From: Scolanthus callimorphus
Taxonomy: Eukaryota > Cnidaria > Anthozoa > Actiniaria > Edwardsiidae
DNA: 64,000 bases
Assembly: GCA_033964015.1 (NCBI GenBank)
Contig: CM066918.1
Coordinates: 31,100,595-31,164,594 of the forward strand
Direction of reading: 5' to 3'
The translations under genes were made by a program, and so were the position numbers. Shown in pieces: positions 13,801 to 25,905 of the stretch; position 1 is the first letter of the stretch; every line of letters begins with the position of its first letter. Below the pieces are notes generated by a model that was not told the DNA's origin, did not search any database, and saw nothing but the letters and a program-made list of their open reading frames with translations.

Positions 13801-16800
13801 GTTCTTTTGTTTCCAGGAAGTGTTTTCTAGAGGGCCGTCTGCCTGGACCCACAATTTCTTTACAAAATCCCTTACTGTGCGACTACGTCAACCGGGCCAT
13901 TTTGTAAGAAGTTAGCCAATCAGAAAGCGAGTACAGAACAAAGGATCTCGACTTTCTTGAGATCTGAGACACCGAAATAACGCTTTTCTCGTAAAAAATT
14001 TGGAAATTATGGGCAGAAATTTCTTCAAAACACTTAATTACTCATCGTCAGATGTATAGAAACGACACAAACTACGGCTGGAAACCGAGCCTATCAGATG
14101 TATTGCAGGTATTAAATTTGCTTAAAATGGTTTGAATCTCTAAATGACAAACTGTTTACGGGATTGCCCGGTTGACGTAGTCGCACAGTAAAGGGTTGGA
14201 CTTAACGATCATAATAGTGGTCTTGTTTGTACTGTCTAGAGCTGAAACGTCTTTTTACGCTTTTACCATATCTTCGCACACCTTGTATTACACACAATCT
14301 TTTTTAGGATCGGGAGCGCATGGACCTACATGAGCGCTCGTTAGTGGCCCAGACAATAGCAGCCTTCTCAGCAGTGTCGTCAGATAACAACAACATCAAG
14401 CGTCCCACGAGAGTGCAGAAAGGCAGTCAGGGGGACGAGGATAAACTGGACGAGTCATTACCAGCCGACGTGCTAGAAGCCAGGACGAACAGAGACGTGG
14501 TCAGTATCACATCGCGTCTGAAAGTTCCCGGGACAGATGGCGTTGTACATCTCAATACAATTTCCCAAGTACTTCGGGTCATAAATCGGTCTAAACATGG
14601 AAACATCATTGGAAATTCTAAAATGAATAGGGAAGGGAGATGCGTGTACTCTGAACTTGGTAATTGTGTTCTAAGATTTTTTGTAATCTATACACCAAAT
14701 CCGTAAATCTGTCAAGTTGTTGCCTTGTTTCTCTCAGTGTACTCCAAAAAAACTATTCGACGGAATTGAAAAGACATCACGAGACACGTTATAGTAGGGT
14801 CTGTTAGGGTCAAAAAACCTTCGGATCGTGCACTTTTGCGTACAGGCACCAAACTTGGCACAAATGTTCCTTGGCTGATACCAAACAGTTTTAGAGGGGG
14901 CTGCCACAAATATTCGCCCTAGGGGGGGAGAGGAGGGGCATTTCGTCCAAATTAGACATGAGGGATCTTTTGGGGGCTGCAAAGACTGTACAGGCACCAA
15001 ACGTGGCACAAAAGTTCCTTGGGTGATACCAGAGGTGATACCAAACAATTTTAGAGGGAGGCGCCACAAATGTTCGCCCTAGGGGGGAGGAGAGGGGCAT
15101 TTTGTCCAAATTAGACATGAGGGATCTTTGAGGGCTGCAAAGACCGTACAGGCACCAGACTTGGCTCAAATGTCCCTTTGGTAATACCAAACAGTTTAAG
15201 AGGGGGATATGGGTGCCACAAATGTTCGTCCTAGGGGGAAGGAGGGGCATTTTGTCCAAATTAGACGAGGGATCTTTTGGGGGCTGCAAAGACCGTTCAG
15301 GCACCAAACTTGGCACAATGATGTCATATACCCCCCCCCCTCCCCCCCCCCCGTTAAATAATGATGCAAACAGCGTTGCCTGCACTCTTATTTACCATGG
15401 CAAATCAGCCAATCATATTACGAGAACAGCAAAAGTTATGATAAACATATTTTTGATGGGTTTTGAGCATGGAAGTAAAACAGTGAACTAAACTCATTTT
15501 GTGCTTCTGTTCTGTTGTGAGGGGTTCGCGCGCGTTATTTTTAGAAAACATGACGAATCAAATCTCCCGTTGCTGATTGGCGAAACGAAGAACCTGATGC
15601 TTTCCAAATATGGTGTTTTTTGATCGCGAGTTTTTCGCAGGTTGTCGCGCTGTTACACGTTTCAACTCACTTATATGTTTCTGACGTGACCTCATCAAAA
15701 TTACGAGAAGTCACGAAATACAGACGTCAAACAAACGTTTACTCTCTCCGAAAATTATGGAGTGGTATATTTATTAGGCTCGGTTTACACCAACTACGGC
15801 TGGAAACCGAGCCTATATATTTATTTGGTCCTTCGAAATAAAATATTCAAGCAAAAGGGTATAATAATCATTATTAGTACACACAGAAATTGCCTTTTCC
15901 ATCGTAATCCACCCTGTTTGCTATCGCAATTTTACTGTGTTTTGTGATCTACAGCAAATTCTTAACCACTGTATCGATGACATTGAATCTCTGGTTTGGA
16001 GAACAAAGCGATCTGCCGAAGCTTGGAAGAAACTACAGAAAAAGAAGGGCAAAGTTAAAGCAGGTATAGAAACGTTTGCCGCCGAAGAGAGCTGTCAAAC
16101 CTCTTCTTATTGCAGTGAGAGCATAGTCCGATTCTCGAGCACCCGATAGTTTTCGGACATTCCAGAACGCCCGACAACAATAGAAATTTGTTGAATTTAG
16201 AAATTGTTGAAATTAAAAGTTTGAATGGAATTGAAAGTTTCTTTTTTTAACGTAGACACTAAGGATATCAGCGAATCAGTCGAACTCTCGCGTGTTCCGA
16301 GAAACGTGCTCCGGAAGTAGTTACTCATGTCGCGCTCGCCTATGGTGTTCTACGAAAACTTGGGATTCTATTGTCTGTTTTTCCGTTTTACTTAATATTA
16401 TGACTCCGTTTTCTTTTCTTTTCCAGATAACCCGTTAGCCCTGGAAGCAAGACCACCACCAGAGGCAGATTTTGTCGACGCATTTCAGAAATTTAAGCAC
16501 GCATTTAACCTTCTGGTTAGTGAAATTATACCGGTTTATTTATTGTTTACTGTGCGACTACGTCAACTGCGCCATCCCGTAAAAAGTTTCAAGGAAATTT
16601 AATAAGTGAAAAGCGAATATTTCAATGTCTGTGATCTCAAGAAAGTCAAGATCCTTTGTTCTGTACTCGCTTTCTGGTTGGCTGACTTCTTAGAAAATGG
16701 CCCCGTTGATGTAGTCGCACAGTAATGGTGTATATTGAAAGAGCGCTTAATGCTTTATGTTTGAAATGGCATCGGGTGCTACCACCTCTACCAGTGAAGA

Positions 16801-19800
16801 AAACAGTGTTTTCTCCCTTTTTAGGCCCTGAGTCTTTTGAAGGAGAAAGAGAGAGAAACAAAGATCGAGTTTGCTTTCAAACTAACTCAAAAAAGGAGAC
16901 AAAGCACCACATGGTGCTTTCTCTGTCTCCGTTTCCGTCGAATTTGATTTATTTGTGTTGCAATGCCAGTTCTTTGTTTGTTTTACTATCTCGGATAACG
17001 TAGGACCTCACACTCCAAAATCCAAACATATCTCACGAGGAGACGGCAAAATAGTATGCTAGGCATGACAAAACTCGTGATTTTCCTAGTGTGAATTAGG
17101 CGACAATTAATTAAAGTTAATTTTAGGCTTGCACTTGCGCTTGCGTTGCTTTGATTCACACTTGCTTTGCGCTTGCGTTTGTGCGTTTGTGCTTGCGTTC
17201 AAGTATGAACCAGCCTTTGATGCTTTCGTTTGATTGTGTTATTCCAGGGGAAGCTCCGCCAGCACATTCACAACCCAAATGCGTCCGAGTTGGTTCACTA
17301 CCTGTTTGTACCACTCTCTCTCCTCATTCGGTGCACAAACGGGTACGTACCAACCAAAACCATCTTTGTACAAATTTTATGTTTGCACTTTGTTATATAT
17401 CCGCGAAAGAAGTCGTAAACGTCAGTTATAAAACACTCAGACTCGTACCCAGTCGCTTAAATAATTCAGAAAAAAAGACCAGGAAGGGGTGGAAAAAGTG
17501 CGATGCGCGAAGGCTTCTTAGAAGAGTAATGGCGGTGCGCATGGAATTGTGGGAAGAGCGCCATGTTTTCCCACAATTCCTTGCGCGCCTTCATTTCTTC
17601 GCGCCTTGTTCTTTTTTTCTGATTTCTTTTAGCGACTGGGTACGAGTCTGATAAAACACTATAGATGCTATGTTTGACGGCGCCTTAACCTTTAAGACCT
17701 GACCTCCCTCCCCATCAGACTCAACTTGATTCTTTTGTCATTTCAGACCTGAGAAAGCGAAGTCAATAATCTCGCCTCTTCTAACAAGCCAAGCAATTGA
17801 GCTCCTTCAGAATTGTCTTTCGTCTAAAGAATCGGAGTTGTGGAATGCTCTAGGGACAAACTGGACGGAGACCAAGTGAGTTTGCTTATATAATGTCGCA
17901 TTTGCCAAAGGAATGCTGTTAAGAAATGTGTCAAGTCATTGTGCAAGAAACCGCAGCATAGCAGTGTTGGCTTTTTACACCTGGACTTCCTTTCAAAGAA
18001 GAAATAAATATTTTTGAAAATTTGTCACGAAATGGCTTCCCGGTTTTTTCAATCCAGCCCAATTAGTTGTGGGATTCTCTCCTTAAATGACCGTTAACCA
18101 TTTGAGCTCCCTGTTTACTTGTGTTGTGCACTTTTTCCGTCGCTGTTGGCGCTGTAGACGTTCGCATTAGACATAAATGTGTGGCCAGGTTGACAAAGTA
18201 GTGTTGGGTTGAGCAGCCAATTACATTAAGCTTTCATATACTTGCATTTACGAAAACGTGATTTCTTCCGTGTTTTCTCAGACAAAGCAAGCGAATGAAA
18301 GACGTATTCATCCCTCCCTATGCACCAGTTTTCAAAGACGGCTGGGTTCCCCCGGAATTTGTGGGAGGAAAGGATGTACCTGCTAATGTGGCGGCAGCCG
18401 TGGCCGCTAACGCTGCAGCGCTTGCTCAGATCAACGAAGGCAAAAGGGTGAGTGTTTCACATTTAATCTCTTGTGATAACACAGAAGTTCCGAATCAGAG
18501 AAAAAGGCTGTTAGGATTTAAAAAACACCTGTTTATTTTGTTGTCTACCCTTTTCCGACCTCTGTTTGAAGTAAGTATCTGTCACGCGCTTTTTCGATGC
18601 GCTTGTAGCTGAATACACTTTCACTATCATTATTTTACTGAGGGTTATTCTGACGATCAGGCTCATATGAGTTTGGGGGGATGATTTTCGTTATTTCTCT
18701 GCAAGTCTTCTGAACGAAAATGATAAATATTTGAATTAATGTCAGAGACGCCGCCATCTAGCAAAACGTGATTTTGAGCAAGCGTAGTGAAGAACTATAG
18801 TTGCTAAACATAGATCTCCAATCATTTTTACTTCATTATTGAAAGAGAAATATTTACTTTCTCTCAGGTGGATGATGGCGGACCAACAAGTCCAACAGTG
18901 CTTGCTGCTGCTGCCAAGTTCAGGCGACTTGCAAGCATTGAAAGAGACTCGCCGTCAAGTCCTAGGTACTGAATGCAATAGCTATGGCGCAAGCGTAATT
19001 TGCTGTCGATTCGTATTGATTAGGTGCTATCGGTTGCTAACGATAATGGAAGGGGTGGGAGGGCCTGCAACAGGCAGGTCTTTGAGAGCCCTAGGACACT
19101 AATAATTCCAGGTCTTTGGTCTGTTTGTTTTCCAAGACTGTTGGTCTATAAGGGCATAGAGGTCTTATTTCAAGAATAAATTGATATCCCAGGCAGGGGG
19201 TTGGTTTTAAGGACATTTAATCAAAGGAGCGTTTTTGTGATCGAATTCCAGGTGAGAGGGTCCTCACATTTCGATGTCCTCAATTGGAGTCCCCTGATTA
19301 TTACTTGTTACTAGTTTGTGGGTATTTTTGTGGCGAAAAAAAGCTTCAGTTCGTTCGTGATTGCGGCCGCAATCGTCACCATCTTGGACGTGCGCGATAA
19401 ATCAGTCTGGGCCCCTCGCTTTTTCGCGCTTTGTTTGCTCTTCTGTTTGCCTTGAACGAAACCTTTATAACTGGCTTTTGAAAGAACTGGAAATTATCCA
19501 CACCAGTTCATCAATTCAATATTCTGTTCTTTTCTCTATTTCATCAGCGCGCCATCTAAGAAAGGCATATTCAAAAGGGCTATCGTCTTGTACGAATTCC
19601 AAGCTCGGAATTCAAGAGAACTTTCGGTCAACAAGGACGAGGAGGTCGTGGTATGTATTAGCATCATATACCTATTTCAAGAAGGGTTGCATTCGTGGAC
19701 CTACAAGCCCGATGGAGGTTTTGGTGTTCAGATGTTAACACTACTCTCAATAATGAAGTTATGTTTATTATGAAAACAGGGACTGATAATTCAAGGAGAA

Positions 19801-22800
19801 TACTGTTTTTACCGAATACCGTGATACAAAATACTGTTACTGTGCGCGATTCAGACAAAATAGTTCTGTATTGAAGTATTTTCTTGTGGCCAGATTTTGG
19901 ACGATTCTCGTCAGTGGTGGTGTGTGCGTAATAGTGATGGTGCTATCGGGTTTATACCGAATACCGTGGTACAGAATCCAGAGCTCAAACCAAAAGACAA
20001 AGGTAATGCCCTGATCACGCTGTGACTTATTTTCTATCTAGCTTATTCTATCTCTGTTCGTTTTATTTACCCCTTTTACACAGATATTCACCCAGGTGTG
20101 TTCAATTATTCCTCTCGCCTTCATGACTTCACACCTTCGGGCTCAAGGAATAATTGTCAAATATCCATGTCTTCAGATTGTTTTTTGTTTCATTTTTGTT
20201 TCAGCATATCTTCCAGCACCTCCGACCACGCCTCCTCCACCAGTTCCTTCTGCTCATATCGCATCGGTCACCGTGAACTCCGTGAATGCGGTTAGTGTCA
20301 GCAACACATGCACATAAAATCATGTCAGCGTTTCCATGATGACGCACTCTTCCCTTTGATACACTTCTATGCCTAGCCATTGGAACCATTTTCAAAAAGA
20401 AGTTTGGGTATTGCGCATTTTCTTTCCTACCTATACGTGGTCCGAAGGTTCTTGTTTTGAAGAGCCTCAGTCATCCCCTATTGGAGCCTAACAACATACC
20501 GAGTCCGAGAAAGCATCCATTCCATCGGCTGATTTAGGGAATGAAGTGCGATATATTCCATTGGATTCGGTAAATCAAGTATAAAACCTTGTTTGTAGAT
20601 GTTTTTTTCGAATTAAAGCAATAACAATGGTTGGCTGACGGGCTCTTTAGGGAAGTTATTGAATGATTTGCCACATATGTTAAGAGTAACTGTGGTACCT
20701 TTTGGTTTTTATAATGCTCCCCATACGTTCCTGCTTCGTTCCACTCCTGTGTTCATAGTCATAGTTTATTGTTTGACACTATGCTATCGGCAGAATCAGA
20801 AAGGCAATAATATAATTGTTTTTATGTAGGTTACAGAAACAAAGAGAACTACAGAGCTTGCGCAAGTTCAACTGAAACACGTGGAATCAAAAGACAGACC
20901 TGCTCCCCTGACCATCAACACCCCAGTACCACCACCACCGCCTATGAGTCCACCACCACCCACTCCTCCCCCACCGGCACCCGTTATAAAGATCGAACCT
21001 ACGACTTCTGCAGTCAGAGCAGGTAAAGATTGAAGCTCGATGAAAGACAAAATGAGATTTTGTGGCATGAAAGAGGCAAAGTATCCGTTCCGAACTGATC
21101 TTTTTTCTATAAAGTTATAGTTACAGTTTAAAGAAGGCATAGTTATAGCTGTTTCAGAAGGCAGCACGGAACTTCCAAACTTCGTGAGCGCAGGGATTGA
21201 TTTAGCCTCCATCAAAAGCCCCCATCAAACCTTGGTTGCAAAATAAGTTCCTGGAAGCCGGGAGTCATTTAATTGGTTTAACAACGTCATGCAAGAGTTG
21301 GTTGCCTATACCTGACATGTTAGCTAATGTTCTTCTCGTTCTCTATGCTAGATACTACTGACTTCACGAAGGCGATCTTGGCCGGCGGAAACCTCAAGAA
21401 AGTTGACAAAGAAGCGGAGGCCAGGAAGAAAGAAGAAGCGCAACAAAAACGAAGTACGTTATTTTTTCAGAAATACTGCCCTGTATTGAATCGATCTGTG
21501 CGAATCGGGAATAGCAACTGAAGTCGTAAATTACAATAGCAACATGCCGAGTAACAAAGCATCCATTTGTCAGCCTACAATGGCATGTTGCCGAGTAACA
21601 GAAAGTATCCATTTCCATCCGTTGATTTAGGCAAGACAGTGCAATATTTTCGATTGAATTCAGTAGTTCAAATATAAAACTTTTGTTTGTAGATTATTAC
21701 TTAGAGATTTCTACACGTAATCGAATGAAAAAAATAACAAAGGAGTCTTTAGTATCTCGTCTGATAGCAATATATTATGTACTGTTGTAGTGAGTTCCGC
21801 AGACATGTTGAACGATGAACTTAAAAGGAGGATGACGTACGGCCAAGGCCCGCTAACACCACGTACAGCGCCCAAAACGCCCAAAGGTGAGCTTGTTATG
21901 AATGATGGAGTCTGCACGATGCGCCATGATTTAATACGTGTGGTAGATGAAGAGAAAATGAAACATTCTAATTCCACTGTAGGCCCCGAAGTAACTTTAA
22001 CACCAGAGTCTGGCCCCAGTGAAATACAGGCATGGCTGAAAAGCAAGAACTTCAGTCAAACGTAAGTACTCGGGGCACAAACTTGGTTTCCTTATTGGTT
22101 GTCTATATAGATACTGCCAACGTCCCACAGTTGACTCGAATATACCTTGCCCAGAACGCCAAATGCCTAAAATGGGCTGTTCCAAAAAAATGGTACCCCC
22201 TATCGAGGAACTCCAAATTTTCAAAACTTGCTCTACCCCTGTGGAAATTTCAGACTTATGTACAACCCCTGTGGAAATTTGAAGCAACCCCTGTGGAAAT
22301 TCCTCATTCTCTTGTGTGCCTGTGGAAATTCCACAGTTGCAAATGAATACCCTGTGGAAATTCCAGGGTAAAATGGATGGCCCTGTGGAAATTCCAGGGT
22401 CAAAATCGCAGACCCCGTGGAATTTCCAGGGTCAAAATCAACAAACCCTGTGAAAAATCCAGGGCCAAACACAACGACCGCTGTGGAAAATTTCCAGGTT
22501 CCTCGATAGGGGGGAGGGGGGGGTACAATTTTTTTGGGGAACAACTCAATGTTAACATCATCTTCACTTGTTCCTTCTTTCAATGTCGAACTATGATTGT
22601 TATCATAGTTCAATCATAGATTGTTTTCATAGCCCGATCTGTTGGGCATCAATATCCAGGATGCTCTCTATTCTGTTCGCTGTTATCTAGTCTACATACG
22701 AGGCTCAAATAATTTAGGGCAAGACGAGGTAGATAGCAAAATCCTCCCCACAAAAGGCCTAAAAGGTTACCTTTTAAGGTTACAATGTCGTAAAGGGACA

Positions 22801-25181
22801 ATGGCAGAGACTTACGGTTCTACATTGAAGATTTGGGGATTTGACAGATGTCTCATTGCCTTACAGGTGTGTTCAAGCTCTTCAGTGGAAATCCGCGAAA
22901 GATCTCGACAAGATGAGTAAAGATGAACTCAAGCGCAAGTGCGGTGACGCCGAGGGATCACGCGTCTTCAGTCAGTTCGCGGTGCAAAAGTCTACGTGGA
23001 CGGTAAATAAGAACATAACCCGTTCACTTTAAAGCGAAAAAGATTTTAGGTTTTCGTTTCCAAGATTTTTTTCTCACAGAAAAGTTGAAATCTTAGCTTA
23101 GCTAAATATTTGTTACGGGCTTCCTGTGCCATAACGCGCGCGTCAAAATTTACTGGGGTTTAGGCAGGAAAAAATCCAACCAATTAGAAGCGTTAGAAAG
23201 GCACCTGAAATCTTGCGGGTTTGCTACAAAAGAGAAAATCTCCACCTGAGGCTAACATCCTCAGTAATGATGTTCAAAGTCGTACATAGTTACCTTGCCT
23301 ATGCGTTTGTTCATTTTTCATATTCTTTCAAAATGCCCTGATCTTACGCCAAGCGTGTGATCTTACGCCAAGCGTGTGATCTTACGCCAAGCGTGTGATC
23401 TTACGCCAATTTCAGTATATGTAAGGCTAGCCTCGTTGCTTTGACGTCCGTGACATTAGACCGTGTTTTTTTTTTGCCTCCAGACTACTCCAAAAGGAGC
23501 TGAACTTCAGGTAAGGCACAAACTCTTCTTGATTTTAGATAATTTTTTGCGATTTATTTCACGTTTCATTGGTTCGTTTTTAGTTTATAATGAACCGCCG
23601 AAAGCAAATGGTCGAGGTCCAGTCTAAACCGGAAGAACCTTCCGAGCAAGGGAACCTCCGTAACATCATGGCGGAAGCAAAGTCTGTGACGGATGACACA
23701 CCACAGGAACCCCAGCGCACGCAATCATACAGTGGTACTAAACCCATCATGAGAGCTGCACCCCAGGAAAGAGTGCGCCCGCAAAGCATGGTCGAGAAGC
23801 CAGTGGTTGCTAAGCCAGAGCGTAAGAGATCGGACAGTGCGAAAACCCCACCACCGGGGAGAAAACAGTCCAGGGGATTGTCCTTTGGTGCAGATGAGAT
23901 CGTGCCGCCGGCAGAGTTTTTAGATGATCAGGAAAATGAAGAGAAAATACCACAAAAGGTTTGGATTTATGGATTGTGTGATGAACTCTCGTGACGCCCG
24001 ATTTGTATTTCGCCTTTATTTCGTGTGCTTCAAAAAGATTTTGATTGTAAATTTTGAATACCTGATAACATTTTCTTTCTTTGTCTCAGAGTGAGGTTGT
24101 GCTGACTCCCGAACAAGTCGAGGAAATCATTAAAGAGCAGAAAAAACAACAAGAATTACTCATGGTAGGCCATAACATGCTCTTATCTTGCCACCGGTTT
24201 TCAAAACATCTAATGAGGTATTTTTGTTGAGTGCTCTTCAGCCACAAGGTGGTTTATACTGATTGTTTTTACCCTTTGGTTTAGGCAATGCCCCTAGTCA
24301 ATTTCTTTCTGTCGTGTACCATTTCCATGAGCAAGTAAATAGAGACCTCATGAAAGAAATAGACTAAAGTATGTTCACGAATTTGTTCCTAACAGGAACA
24401 CGAGAAGCAGTTTGCTTTGCTGGAGCGCCTGCAGCGCCAGAAAATGGAACTTGAGGAACACAAGCGAGAGTTTGAGGAGCAGCAAAAGCGACAGAAGCAG
24501 CACGAGCTAGAGGTGGGCGCCGTTAAATTGCTACGCGTTTAGAACTCATTCATTGCAGTGTCCAAACGGGGGAGTTTGAATGGATTGCTTTAAAATGGCG
24601 AAAGCCCATGCGATTTTTTTAAACTAAAAAACTTAAGACATTCAGGTCGTGATATTTGGTTTTTAACAACGAATCTGATAGATCGTGAGTGATTGGCCAC
24701 CAGAGTATTGCAGTTTTCTGTGTTGCAAATATTAGTGTTGCTATTGTTGAATACAGCATTGTACGAAATCACCTCCTGTTTTGAGATAGACTCAAAATGA
24801 AACCGAAATCTTTCCTTGTAGGAAAAGAAATTTGAATTGGAGAAGAAAATCAAGGCGCAAGAAAATGAGATGAAGGAAAATCAAGCAAGGCTTGAACAAC
24901 AGAAGTTTGTTATGAACACACTGAGCGTCATGCAACAGCAACACACTCAAATGCCTGTCACGCCTATGCGACCGCAGATCCAAATGGTCAGCAGTGTAGC
25001 CCCTCAGCCCACATACATTCACATGAGCCCTGCCGTCGCGCCTGCGCAGACATTGCCCACAATGCAACCGATGATGGGTTATGCGCCAGCAGTCGCACAA
25101 CCCAGCGTCCCTCAAATGCTTGCCATGCCTACATACGGGATGGCAGCGCCTACAATGAACCCCAATACAACCTCGTTGTAA
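7891..25181 (+). CDS. EPS8: Epidermal growth factor receptor kinase substrate 8 (EPS8), 26 coding exons
   Basis: EPS8 is an actin capping, bundling and Rac-signalling adaptor at the cell cortex. Coding exons start at 7891, 8248, 8451, 9044, 9724, 9996, 14308, 15955, 16427, 17248, 17747, 18282, 18868, 19548, 19894, 20084, 20205, 20830, 21352, 21791, 22867, 23484, 23584, 24090, 24396 and 24822. All phases agree and give 1135 aa. The PTB domain (about 36-156) includes EHLASFTL and NLWTKEM. The EPS8 core includes DDIESLVWR and NASELVHYLF. SH3 (about 492-549) has ALYDY-like IVLYEFQARN, QWWCVRN and GFIPNTVV. Proline-rich segments cover about 555-645. The SAM-like actin-binding effector region (about 757-830) has SEIQAWLKSKNF and GSRVFSQFAVQK. 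Vertebrate EPS8 (about 820 aa) stops soon after this; here about 300 more residues follow, including a Glu/Lys/Gln coiled coil (about 953-1050) and a Met/Pro/Gln-rich end. The ATG at 7891 follows an in-frame TAA; an earlier coding exon remains possible. Confidence 0.93.
8901..8995. mobile_element. 95 bp foldback MITE with 10 bp target duplication
   Basis: Two 46 bp arms (8901-8946 and 8950-8995) are inverted copies with one mismatch and a 3 bp loop. CTAGAGGTAA stands immediately before (8891-8900) and after (8996-9005), an exact 10 bp direct repeat. A TSD of 9-11 bp is typical of Mutator-like elements. It lies in an EPS8 intron between PTB exons. Confidence 0.85.
9286..9423. mobile_element. 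MITE of ~138 bp with 13 bp perfect terminal inverted repeats
   Basis: It begins GGGGCCGGTTCCT and ends with the exact inverse AGGAACCGGCCCC. The interior contains further inverted segments built on GATAA and TTATC. It lies inside an EPS8 intron and carries no ORF of note. Confidence 0.8.
10244..11395 (+). repeat. 5' LTR
   Basis: It contains a TATA-like box TATAAATATA at 10941-10950 and a polyadenylation signal AATAAA at 11243-11248, in the order expected for U3-R-U5. Confidence 0.9.
11396..12514 (+). other. Internal region of the LTR element, no recognisable gag-pol
   Basis: The largest plus-strand frame (11580-11900, 106 codons) is rich in Arg, Glu and Gln at its start. It resembles no known domain I can name. 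It could be a gag remnant or chance. Nothing else in the region looks coding. Confidence 0.5.
12515..13665 (+). repeat. 3' LTR
   Basis: It is nearly identical to the 5' LTR. Visible differences are an extra T in a TTTGG run, CTTGCCCC against CTCTCCCC, and a shorter TCTCTCC stretch after the AATAAA. Confidence 0.9.
13872..14191. mobile_element. MITE with TTACTGTGCGACTACGTCAAC termini (copy 1)
   Basis: The left end TTACTGTGCGACTACGTCAA and right end TTGACGTAGTCGCACAGTAA are inverted copies. A related, shorter element occurs at 16547-16725. It is intronic in EPS8. Confidence 0.8.
14836..15330. repeat. Tandem repeat, ~150 bp unit, about 3.5 copies
   Basis: The marker ACAGGCACCAAAC..TGGC recurs at 14841, 14989, 15148 and 15297 (spacings 148, 159, 149). 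Each is followed by TACCAAACAGTTT, a run of G and TTTGTCCAAATTAGAC. The array ends in a C-run near 15330-15353. Long frames on the minus strand here are by-products of the repeat. Confidence 0.8.
16547..16725. mobile_element. MITE with TTACTGTGCGACTACGTCAAC termini (copy 2)
   Basis: It begins TTACTGTGCGACTACGTCAA and ends TTGATGTAGTCGCACAGTAA. It shares an internal CTGTACTCGCTTTCTGGTTG motif, in opposite orientation, with copy 1. It is intronic in EPS8. Confidence 0.75.
17439..17652. mobile_element. MITE with 20 bp inverted ends
   Basis: CAGACTCGTACCCAGTCGCT at the left is the exact inverse of AGCGACTGGGTACGAGTCTG at the right. A second internal palindrome (GGAATTGTGGGAA...TTCCCACAATTCC) lies inside. 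It sits in an EPS8 intron. Confidence 0.8.
20084..20095 (+). other. EPS8: 12 nt candidate microexon of EPS8
   Basis: ATATTCACCCAG is preceded by a long pyrimidine tract ending CACAG and followed by GTGTGT. The previous exon ends with one base of a codon and the next begins with two. Inclusion adds four residues (Asp-Ile-His-Pro) and skipping keeps the frame. It lies just after the SH3 domain. Confidence 0.55.
21887..21982 (+). other. EPS8: 96 nt in-frame exitron candidate inside an EPS8 exon
   Basis: Within the exon at 21791-22061, GTGAGC at 21887 and CACTGTAG ending at 21982 could act as splice sites. The segment is open in the gene frame, is a multiple of three, and its removal joins Gly to Pro-Glu without a stop. 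The full exon is also a good frame, so both forms are possible. Confidence 0.4.
22177..22546. mobile_element. MITE with internal ~28 bp minisatellite
   Basis: The ends are inverted (GGTACCCCCTATCGAGGAAC at 22191 against GTTCCTCGATAGGGGG near 22498, each next to an A- or T-run). Between them CCCTGTGGAAATTCCAGGGT-like units recur about eight times with variable spacing. The 126-codon minus-strand frame here is a repeat artefact. It is intronic in EPS8. Confidence 0.7.
23338..23409. repeat. 19 bp tandem repeat, four copies
   Basis: GATCTTACGCCAAGCGTGT is repeated exactly three times, followed by a partial fourth. It is intronic in EPS8. Confidence 0.9.
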
Positions 25182-25905
25182 ATTAAATGAATCTTTACCA
25201 AACTGAATTTTCGGGATTTTCAACAGAAAAGCATATTTTAATAACGTCATTTATACATTATGAATCCCGAAAATTCAGCATATAAATAATTTGATAGAAA
25301 CGCTTATTAATCATTGAATAGTCCGCGTGGATCGGAATTACTTCTTGTTAGTCAAAGATGGAAATGTAGAAAGTTCCCATCAAGTGATCGGTGTATAAAA
25401 GTATAAAAATGCCATGTGATAAGATGTGAGGTCGGAGGTTGTCTTTTTGCTGTCTCAATTTATAACCAGGCTGATATATGTAGATGTAATAATAATTGGT
25501 TTGAAGATAAGGATATTTGTTTAGATAGCTGATAATAATATTAATGGCATTGAATTGACGTCGTCCCGTCGTAAGGCTGTTTCCGGGACAAAATTTGTAC
25601 AAGATTCGGTATATATTTTTGTTTATTGTTTAATGACGTATAGAATGATCAATTTCTATTAAAAGTGCTATACTCGGCCATTAGTAGGCAGCCTTTTTAA
25701 GGCGAAGGCTGGGCTGAAATTATTTGTAGGGTTGGGCCAGCAGGTTGATAAGGGAAGAAGTTTGAATCTTGGTAACAAAGCCGAACCTACGGCTAATGAC
25801 CTGTCATGTTTTTCGATCATATCGAATATTCGTAGTCTGTTTGGACATTTATCGTACGTGTCATAAATGTAGACAAATTAAATAAAATACCTCGTGAATA
25901 TATTG
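25182..25905 (+). other. EPS8: 3' UTR of EPS8 with a 16 bp hairpin and poly(A) signal
   Basis: A perfect 16 bp inverted repeat (CTGAATTTTCGGGATT at 25203-25218, its inverse at 25263-25278) encloses a 44-base loop. AATAAA occurs at 25881-25886. A fragment GTAGGCAGCCTTTTTAAGG near 25685 resembles the ends of the TTAA element described at 48835-59043. Confidence 0.6.

Noticed and set aside
14891..15385. 164-codon minus-strand ORF
   Set aside because: It is produced by the ~150 bp tandem repeat (repeated VWCL/PPKDPS words).
22233..22613. 126-codon minus-strand ORF with FPQG repeats
   Set aside because: It is the translation of the minisatellite inside a MITE.
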